Position numbers and translations under genes: made by a program
The notes under the pieces: model-generated
What the model saw: only the letters and a program-made list of their open reading frames with translations
The model's database searches: none
Told to the model about the DNA's origin: nothing
Part shown: positions 54,737 through 64,000 of the stretch, piece by piece
Numbering within the stretch: position 1 is the first letter of the stretch
Layout of the letters: each line of letters opens with the position of its first letter
Origin: Bullera alba
Taxonomy: Eukaryota > Basidiomycota > Tremellomycetes > Tremellales > Bulleraceae
NCBI GenBank assembly: GCA_001600095.1
Contig: BCIX01000006.1
Coordinates: 682,001 to 746,000 of the forward strand
Reading direction: 5' to 3'
Length of the DNA stretch: 64,000 bases

Positions 54737-56967
54737 CTAGCTAGACAGCAACCGCCTGAGTGCCCGCTCGCAGACCTTCTTCCCATGCCCCTCGCAAACG
54801 CGATGACCAACACCGTCGACCTTGATCCAATCCACCAATCCCTCATCACTGGTCACTTCCTCTGCCAAACCCCTCTGGCCCTCTGCCCAATCGGCATCCG
54901 CGCTCATCGTCCTATTGCTGCTGAGGACTATCGCCCTCGCGTCCTTGGGATACCGCTCATTCGACTCCAACAAGTCTCTGAACGAGGTCGACGTGTGGGA
55001 ATGACTATTGAAGGCTTCTTGCAATCTCGCTTTCAACAGATTCTCATTCAGCCGCGACGTATTGGGAAGGGGGTAGCTCGAGGCGAGAATCCTCGAGAGG
55101 GAATTCGATCGGTGAAGAAGGAGCGAGGGCAGTCGGGTGAATGACAGTGGGGTCAATAGGGAGGGAAGTAGTCGAGTCGTAATACGATGCAAGGAGAGGG
55201 TTATTGCAGATCGACCTTTGGGCGATTCGTTAAAGTACGTCAGGGCCGTTTGCGCGTCGAGATGGAGGAACGAGTGGGTGAGTCGAGGGTGTCGCGAAGC
55301 GAATATCCTCGTCAGGAGGCTAAATCACACGTCAGTATGTAAACTATAGGTAGTTGTCGCTGGCTCACCCTCCGTAACCCTCGCCGACGAGGACAAAGCC
55401 GCCCGACTTCTTGGCCAAATCCACCTCGCCGAGAGATTTCAAGCCCTCGTACAGGGCGTCCGAGATGCTGCCCAGCGACGCACCCTGGAGCACGTCGCTA
55501 AAGCCGTACCCGGGTCTATCCCAAATACAGATCCTGCCAACCTCGCCTCGTTTCTGCAAGTCCACGATCCAGTTCCCGGGGTTATCACCCCCAGAGGATG
55601 GTGGGAGGGGAGTGTCGAGCAGGGCTAGCGAGCCGGGAATACCAGAAGACGGCTCGTACAGGATAGTAGGCAGTCTTGTGGGTTTCTTGGGCGAATGATT
55701 TGGCTTGCCGCTCTGTACGAGCGACGAAGTCGAGTTGTCCGGCAGCGTAGAGTCGAAACAACTGATCTGGATGCGTACAGGCCATGCAGAGTTCGACCTA
55801 ACGTCAACAAATCTGGATGCTGGAGAGGGAAAGTCGACAGAGGCATCGTAGGCCGTGATACTGAGGTCGAAAAGCAAGAGCTAGCCAGAGTCAGCGAACA
55901 ACAATCAGAACACTCAAAGTATTGATGACTCACGCCGACGAGGATCAGACTCGCAAGACCGGCGGCAAGTCCGAAAACGCCGCTGAGGAAGCCTAGCAGA
56001 CTGGAGCAAACACCTCTCTCCAAGCCAACGGCGGCTCTGGCTCCGGCTTCGTCGCCATGCCTCTCCCGCGCGGCAGCCTCGGTCAGCATCCGCCGGACTT
56101 TCTGCGACTCCTTCCATCGTGCCCGTCGAACCAGGTAGTTGCTGAGCAGGGTGACGACGAGGATACCAAACGTGAGGCCGAAGGGAACGAGGAAGAGCGG
56201 CGAGTGCTTGCGTCGCAGGGAGTGATTGAGCAGGATCAGAAGGAGGATTGGGAAGTGGATGATGAGTGTGAGCATGGTAGTGTGGAAGTAGAGTACGGAG
56301 GGGTGGGAGAACTAGACAGATTTCGTGTGAGCCATGTCTCGCAGAGCGGTTTATACGAAGACTTACAAAGAGGACTCCGCCTAGACCGATCCAAGATCCT
56401 ACGACGGAGAACCAGAACTCGGCAAAGCCACTTCCCCTAGTGATATGGTATTAGTTCTGATACAAGACGTGTAAGCTGTAAGGAGGGCTGAACACACCGG
56501 TATGGAAGTGCGACCGCGCTCAGATCCGTGGCCGTGTTGACGAAAAGTAGCAACGAAAGCACGAGCGAGGCAAAGGTCAGGATGACCAAGAGGAAGAAGA
56601 GTATTTGCAGGGGAATGGTAGTCAGGATTCGCTACGCCGAATGTCAGTGATCAGACAAGGAGTAGTGGTTGGACGCGACCACGCCCACCCTTTGACCCTT
56701 TTGGCTGACTCTGGGCGCCTGCTCTGTCGGCGAGGGCCTGTGCACGGCTCCATAGTTTCTATTGCTGATGACGCTCCTGCCACTGACTGATATCTTCCTG
56801 TTATGCCCAGTAACGGTGGACGCGCCCGAGGAGCCCGGTTGAGCGGAGAGGTGTTGCTGTGGCGACTTTGGGCGGGAAGAAGGGAGCAGCGAGGTGACTT
56901 CGCTGGTGGATCCTGGAGGTGAGACGGATCGTGAGCGCGACTTGACTGATTTCGTCGACCCTGCCAT
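54737..56967 (-). CDS. Membrane protein with DUF2417-like region and alpha/beta hydrolase fold
   Basis: Six exons (56967-56689, 56631-56498, 56436-56367, 56311-55934, 55880-55369, 55319-54737) give 651 residues. A Ser/Arg-rich N-terminus is followed by several membrane helices: LQILFFLLVILTFASLVLSL, FWFSVVGSWIGLGGVLF, LTLIIHFPILLLILLNHSL and LFLVPFGLTFGILVVTLL. The C-terminal half is an alpha/beta hydrolase: ILYEPSSGIPGSLAL, GRICIWDRPGYGFSD and GFVLVGEGYGGLLTRIFA. The nucleophile elbow reads GEGYG, so the expected Ser is replaced by Glu, and catalytic activity is uncertain. The arrangement matches fungal mitochondrial integral membrane proteins annotated with DUF2417. A GHRV-type His segment occurs near the end (VDGVGHRVCEG). 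Confidence 0.78.
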
Positions 56968-57528
56968 CGTGGCTAGGTGAATGGACAGAGACGGGTTAGT
57001 GTTGAAGAAGAGGGATGCAGGATGAGTGAATTCAAAATGCCCAATGTGTGCTTGATGTGTGCGGTGATCGACATGCAGTGCGTCATCAACAGATCTGGCG
57101 GCGATGACCGAAACACGGAATCAGATTTGCCACCCCACCCCGACCGATCCGCCACATTCACTGTAAATAGGGGGAATAGATAAACTACTGTGACCCCGCC
57201 ACCTGAACGCGTCTGTCCCGTGGGCGACTGGGTGTGTGCGATGGTGAGGGTGAAGGTGGGGATGGCGAACACGTAGATTACATAGCATTGGCAGTATCAG
57301 TCATCGTACAACAACTACACTCATCTACAGTCGACATCCGAAGTGCTTCTCCCGCGTACCGGAATCGAACGAACACAAAGGAACACACTCACCCCCACGG
57401 CACCTCGTCTCCGAAACATCTACCCCAGACATCGCGCCATCCATCAACCGTACCGCTAAGCTGCTCACATAGTAGCCTCACTTGTCAACACCTCTAACCC
57501 AAGCGATTGTTTCGATTGAAGATACATA
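56968..57528. promoter_or_regulatory. Divergent promoter: hydrolase gene (-) / Rab11 (+)
   Basis: 561 bp between start codons. The segment 57340-57400 contains a CCGGAATCGAACG string resembling a tRNA T-arm, but no cloverleaf was found. No other feature recognised. Confidence 0.4.
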
Positions 57529-59015
<1,487 letters not shown>

Positions 59016-59333
59016 ACGACGGTCGGGTGAGGACAGATGCGGGGGAGGGGAGGTCTGTATCTTCTCTGGGCGGGCGTGCTGGGTGTTCGGTTTCTTATCT
59101 AGTTCTGAATGTACTATCTAGGCGAGAGCATGTGGGAGCCTGCGAGGGCGCGCGAGAGCGTGCGAGGGCGATGCGCTCTTGCCGGGACGTGACGACTGAG
59201 CGTAGAGGAAGTTGGCGCCGTCGCGCCGGCCGGGTGGAGGTGTGCCATTTCGAGTTTGAGTCTCTGGCATCGACCTCTTACACTACAAGTCAACGACCTC
59301 TCGAGCACATAATCACCATCCCTTCTAGCCACC
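59016..59333. other. Intergenic between Rab11 and EMC6
   Basis: 318 bp between tandem plus-strand genes. A purine-rich GAGGGCG/GAGAGCG repeat-like stretch occurs at about 59140-59175. No gene recognised. Confidence 0.4.
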
Positions 59334-60041
59334 ATGAACCCAGGCGCTCCACCACCAGCACAGATCTCCTCGTCTAGTTTCTCCCCCAGCTCATCACCAC
59401 TGCACCCGCAGTCCGTCGCGCACAACACTCGAGTCCTCTCTTCTCTAGCCACTGTGAGTTCAACGCTCTCCGCTCCGCTCTGCATCTCTTACCCCATGTC
59501 CCGCCACGTACCAGCTATCGACAGCGGTCGCTGACCACGCACGCTTGACAGCTCGCGGCCTGCTTCTCCGGTTTGACGGCCGGTATACTTGGTCTGACGA
59601 ATCTCACCGGGTTCGCAGTGTACATCCTCACCAGCGCGCTGTCCGCCTTGTCCATAGGTATGCTCAAGTGCGCTTGGAACGTGGGCAAGTTTGTCCCACA
59701 GGCCCACCTCGGCGGCGGGTCCCAGCCCGGCGGGGGCTCGGGGGGAGCAGGGGTTAGCGTGGGGAAAGGCTGGTTTGGGCTATTGGGCCTTGGGCAGGAG
59801 AATTTCTTGGGATTCTTGCTGTTCTGGATCGGGGGGTATGCTCTGATACATGGTGAGTGGGAGCTATGGCGTGTGGCGAGGGTAGCGTGGTGTGCATTGC
59901 GAGGATAAGTTGGGAATTGCTCGAGCGGGAGGAAGGACACACAACTCGGCACAAGGGGAGGATTCTCGAGATGAGGACGGCAGCACCCCGAACATCATCC
60001 CTGTCTTGGACACATGCTGACGCTGCTCAGTGTACGATTAG
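59334..60041 (+). CDS. EMC6: ER membrane protein complex subunit 6 (EMC6)
   Basis: EMC6 is a core subunit of the EMC insertase that places tail-anchored and multi-pass proteins in the ER membrane. Three exons (59334-59453, 59552-59852, 60031-60041) give 143 residues. After a Pro/Ser N-terminus, VAHNTRVLSSLATLAACFSG leads into TAGILGLTNLTGFAVYIL and ALSALSIGMLK, with a Gly-rich loop and a last helix FLGFLLFWIGGYALIH ending VYD. The hairpin pattern and the GILGLTxxxGF motif are EMC6-specific. The last exon codes only for the final residues and stop (11 nt). Confidence 0.88.
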
Positions 60042-60244
60042 ACCAACGACGGACACTGGTAGAGAAGGACGGTTACGTGTAGGATGCATCATGATACATC
60101 TTATCTCTGTCTTCCGGTCGTCTGGCTACTGAGCAAAGACTCAGTACTCGATAATCAATAGCGGTCGCTCTGTTCCGTCCAGCGTAGTGCATCCGAGAGC
60201 GAGTAGACGGCCAAGCCATACGCCTACGCCCACGCCCTCGCCCA

Positions 60245-61149
60245 CTACCTCGGCTGGTTTGTCCTCGGGTCCAATGGCTTCAGCGGGCACAATGCCGCCG
60301 ACACCCTTCGCCCTTCCTCCAACAGGAGATTGTACGTCGAAGCGGCATTACGCTAGTGAACTCCTCATCAGCCATCTCCTGCACGTATCGCAGCCCCCTC
60401 TCCTCGAGCTGGAGAGAAGGCTGGAAGCCCACTCACGCTGTCCATGACGTCGAGCTGGATGCCCAAGGATGAGATATAGTCTCGAATGGATTTGGGCACG
60501 GGCAGAGCTTGTTCCCCGGTTCCCAGGACGAGGATCTCTACGACGGCGGGCGTCAGTATGTCGTGTCCCGGCGCCTCCATCTGGCCGATACGATCTGCCT
60601 CCCAGGTTCTTCCTCTTCACGCCTCACTCCCGAGCCAAGCGACAGCTCTCCACGCATCCCTCGCTAGGGCTGGCCCGCCGGAGCCCAAGCCCTCGCTCAC
60701 TCACCCGGCCGGGGGACCACCACCTCGAACACCTTGAACCGCTCCACCCGCCACTCCTTCCACCAATCCTCTATCGATCCTTTGCCCTGCTTTGGAGGGT
60801 CCACATTCCACAAATAGGGTTTATCATCCAAGATGATCATCCCCCCGGGAACCAATAAATCATCGGTGAGCTGGAACCCCCGCGGGCTCAGCTTGAATAT
60901 CGATAGTGGGCCTTGATGCTCGTCTTCCGAATCGAATATATTGCTGAGGCCAGCCTGTGGACCTCGCAGAGCAGTAGTCGCCGTGCGGCGGGGTATGGCT
61001 GTTGCCTTGGTGTGACTGGAAGGGAGTTCCGAGCGGGGGGAGCGGTGCGCGAGGGCCGGGAGGGCCTGGAGGGTGAAAAGTGTTCGTCGAGGCATCACGA
61101 GCTGTCGCGTCGAGCTGATCGACCGACGTAGGGAGCTAGCATGTGACAT
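60245..61149 (-). CDS. NDUFAF3-like complex I assembly factor (DUF498/MTH938 fold)
   Basis: Three exons (61149-60705, 60537-60437, 60352-60245) give 217 residues. The N-terminus (SSLRRSISSTRQLVMPRRTL) is a mitochondrial presequence. The DUF498 domain includes FKLSPRGFQLTDDLLVPGGM, PYLWNVDPP, EILVLGTGEQ, IRDYISSLGIQLDVMDS, RNAASTYNLLLEEGRRVSAAL and P. These are the conserved blocks of NDUFAF3, which acts early in respiratory complex I assembly with NDUFAF4. The presence of this factor implies the organism has a conventional complex I. Intron 60538-60704 is 167 nt. Confidence 0.88.
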
Positions 61150-61440
61150 GGCGGGAGAGGTGGGCGTTCAGAGCTCGGCGACAAGGTCAAACACCAACTC
61201 TGCCAGCTTTGGCGGATGAGGATGAGCACATCTTCGCGATCAGATTTCGATCGACCTCCACTTTGCCAGCTTTGCCTCCTCATCCCAGGACGGCTATTGC
61301 ACTCGTACACGAATGCCTGTCTATACAACTCTCATCGGAAAGTGAGTGCGGCGTCTATGCGATACATGTCATTCCAATACAGTCCACAACGTCAGATGAC
61401 TCGCTTGGTCCCGATCCCACACCCCAGCTGCTCCGGCTGG

Positions 61441-64000
61441 TCAGATCCCCCCGCCCCTCCTTCGAGGGGTAGCGCTGCTTCTCGCTCCAGCACCAATACC
61501 AGCTCTCCTGGGCGTCATGCCCACCGCCGGTGTCTTCCCCCCGACACCGCCCAGACGCGGCGTACGGCCTACTGCCTCTTGAGCGATCTTGTCCGCTTTC
61601 GCCCGTTCGATCCTACCTCGTAGTCAGCCCTCTTTCTCGGGTATCTCCAGGAGAGGACACGGGAGGCCCGTGCGGTACTCACTCCTCGCGCTGCCGTGCC
61701 ATTTCAGTCTGCAACTCGGTTTGCTTGCTGAAATCCCGATTGACCCTCGCCCTCGCCAGGGCATCAAAGTTCTTCTCCCGGATCGAGAAGAACACGCCTC
61801 CGAGCTCGGCTACAGAACGCAGAACATATCAGCACTTGGTCATGGCGTGGGAGGGGATCTTACCTAGCCAGTATGGATCGACAGACGTCACACACATCAT
61901 GTACTCTGTTCACGGTTAGTGCGAGGACGATGGGGATACTGGTCACAATCGCCATGTCGATACTCACGTTTTGAAGTCAAGACCACTGTGATAGTCGTCA
62001 GCCAGGCTCCAGATTCTCAGGGCGTAGCACTCACATTCGTGATACACGACGTAGTCGGGCATGTCTACTTGACATCAGCTGACATTCTCACGTTCTCACG
62101 CTCCCACGCTCTCTGCCCGTCTGGGCACAACTCACATCCGAGACCGTAGAGCGCACTGGTGGGGTGCAACACACACGGCAGCTACGACGTCGTGAGCCAA
62201 ACGCCATTTCTCAGTCAGTCGGCACCTACTCCCGTTCGAACATTCATGTACTCTCCAATACCCTTGACTCGGGCCGCTTGGTGAAAGTATCCCGCGGTAA
62301 TGCATTTCCTAACCCACCCATCAGTCCCCCATGCAGTCTTGTTCTGGACGGCGGTGCTCACCTCACGATATCCCAATCTGTGCCTACGGACAAAATGGCC
62401 ATTCGTTGCGTCTTCATGATATCCTCCAATTGTCCTCTGACCTCGCGAGCCTTTCGCATCAACTTCGGGTGCAAGAAATGCTTCATGCACCAGTGATCAG
62501 AGTACCTATTCAATTCCATCAGTTTACCCCACCTAAACATTTAGTTGAGGGCTGACCCACCCATTACTCTTCCATTGGGTGTAGACGTGCAAGAGCGTGA
62601 GGTGATCGCTTTCCGGCACGAAAAACTTTTCTCTCGCGGCATCACTCTCGTCCGCCCGCTGGGGCGGTCGGTAGAACACTGACGGCACGGACAACATTGA
62701 CACAATCGTCAACATCTCCGCCGAGCACTTGTACTCTGTCGCCACGATCAACATCTTTGCGAGCGAGGGCTCCATTGGGAAATCCGACATTTTCTTCCCG
62801 TCGGGCGTCAGATCGCCCACATTGTCAAGTGCGCCGAGCACCCAGAGTTGATACATCGAGTTGAGGATGTTTTCCTAGTCGAGAGGTTAGCTGCAGTGAC
62901 TTCTGGTTTAGATCGATGATAATTGACAGGAATCTCGGCCTCGACGTACCTGAGGAGGGGGATCCATGAAGTCAAACTCGAGGAGATTCTTCACTCCGAG
63001 CGATTTCAGCAGGAGGACCGTGTTGGCCAAGTTGGTTCTCTGGATTTCCGGGATATTGCTCGCGAACAGCTCGTTCAAATAGGCAGTCTCTGTGAAAAGA
63101 CGATAACAGAATCTACGCTCAACAGCTTAGCGTACGTTCATCACAGGTCATCCCTATGGGATGTGATGGACTCACCCGGGCCCGGTTCTGCCGGCTCGAC
63201 CGGCTCTCTGACCACAATTCGCCTGACTGATGGGCGTGATTTGAAGCGCATCCATGCCGACTTTCGGGTTGTACACTTTGAGTTTGGAGAACCCCGCGTC
63301 GACCACATACAGAATACCGTCGACTACGCGGTCATAGCATTAGCTTGGATACCGAGCAGTGTGTTCTGGGCTCACCGGTAAGAGACGTTTCTGCGATATT
63401 GGTCGCTACTACCACTTTTCTCCTGCCGTCCGGGGTCGGCTGGAAAATCTTTGCCTGCAGGTCCGCTGGCATCTGGGAGTAGATCGGTAAGACAGCTATA
63501 GGTGGCGGCTCATCCAATTGCGATAGCCGTTCTAGAATCACAAATCAGTCAGTCCCCGCACTGCGTTTGTACGATGGCGACTGGGGCTCACCCTCGATGA
63601 CGGAACACGTGGCCTCGATGTCCTCCTGACCGGTCATGAAGACGAGAATGTCGCCAGTGGGCTGGGACAGGTGGATCTGCAATACCTGCTTGATGGCACT
63701 ATCCACGTAATCCTCGCAGGGGGATTTCGAGTGGAAGATTTCTACGGGGAAGGTACGCCCTGGGATGGTGTACGTTGCGGCATTTCCAAAGAACCGGGAG
63801 AACTGGGAAATCATCAGTCTCCTCCCCTTTGACCCCTGCAAGGAGGACTTTGATGCCCACCTTTTCAGCGTTCATGGTGGCCGACGTGACGATGAGCTTG
63901 AGATCTCGTCTCCTCGTTAGGACTACACCATCAGCACATGCACGATCGTTTGCAAATCTGACTCACTCTTGCGCAGTAGACCCATGAGGATGTCCGTGCT
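61441..64000 (-). CDS. PRP16: DEAH-box splicing helicase PRP16 (DHX38), C-terminal part, truncated by window edge
   Basis: Prp16 remodels the spliceosome after the first catalytic step. Fifteen exons are visible (64000-63967, 63922-63861, 63802-63592, 63531-63376, 63323-63176, 63112-62950, 62874-62561, 62505-62362, 62308-62230, 62181-62136, 62064-62035, 61985-61968, 61905-61864, 61809-61683, 61612-61441), of which 34 nt at the right edge are partial. Helicase motifs SATMNAEKF (III), [17 protein letters not shown] (IV), [12 protein letters not shown] (V) and [12 protein letters not shown] (VI) are intact; Walker A/B lie beyond the window. The winged-helix/ratchet part follows with [25 protein letters not shown] and the OB-fold ([35 protein letters not shown]). 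The tail with RTPRLGG and MTPRR motifs is Prp16-specific. The C-terminus ends at TGA 61441-61443. Very small exons (18, 30 and 42 nt) occur. Confidence 0.93.

Noticed and set aside
57350..57400. A string resembling a tRNA T-arm (GTTCGATTCC on the minus strand)
   Set aside because: No matching acceptor stem, A-box or anticodon arm could be found around it, so it is not called a tRNA.

Overview
This 64-kb window is nuclear DNA of a basidiomycete fungus, most likely a tremellomycete (Cryptococcus/Kwoniella relatives). The evidence is dense, intron-rich protein genes on both strands; introns of roughly 40-65 nt with GTGAGT/GTAAGT-like donors, CTGAC/CTAAT-like branch sites and short AG ends; balanced GC; and a gene set that includes a CPL1-like secreted protein, a velvet factor, betaine-lipid synthase BTA1 and a CAAX-tailed chitin synthase regulator. 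The class assignment is inference from gene content. No operon, CRISPR array, rRNA, convincing tRNA or intact transposon is seen. All splice models were built by eye. For complete genes the exon lengths sum to a multiple of three, except where a 5' end is marked as uncertain.

Layout. 0-3 kb: 3' end of a PRMT3-type arginine methyltransferase, then a velvet-domain regulator. 3-8.4 kb (minus): a 1,672-residue protein with a Pro/Ser/Thr repeat region, a duplicated ~130-residue module, a long coiled coil and a C-terminal Cys/His cluster; I know no family for it. 9-17.3 kb (plus): MDM34 (ERMES), a CPL1-like secreted protein and a vWA/UIM/PY protein. 17.5-25 kb: BTA1 (minus), an AGGF1-like FHA/G-patch protein (plus) and the SFC1 succinate/fumarate carrier (minus). 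25.6-30.7 kb: mitochondrial ribosomal protein uL2m (minus), TSC13 enoyl reductase (plus) and a YJU2B/CCDC130 splicing factor (minus). 30.7-36 kb is the loosest stretch: one short-chain dehydrogenase plus three weak, fragmentary minus-strand candidates and small 10-bp tandem repeats. 36-43 kb: an ERI1-type exonuclease (minus), an intronless orphan (plus) and a one-TM Kelch protein (minus). 43.6-49.6 kb (plus): La protein, an orphan and an APH-type kinase. 49.7-57 kb: uL3m (minus), a Chs4/Skt5-like regulator (plus), BRX1 (plus) and a DUF2417-like alpha/beta hydrolase (minus). 57.5-64 kb: Rab11 and EMC6 (plus), NDUFAF3 (minus) and the 3' part of PRP16 (minus, running off the right edge).

Together the genes are mostly housekeeping. 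They cover mitochondrial function (uL2m, uL3m, SFC1, NDUFAF3, MDM34), the ER and lipids (TSC13, BTA1, EMC6), RNA processing (PRP16, YJU2B, La, BRX1, ERI1) and secretion/cell wall (Rab11, Chs4-like, CPL1-like). The least explained items are the duplicated-module coiled-coil protein, the orphan at 38.9 kb, the orphan at 46.2 kb and the fragmentary candidates at 31.5-35.3 kb. Several genes carry very small exons (5, 7, 9, 14 and 18 nt), and MDM34 appears to use a GC-AG intron.
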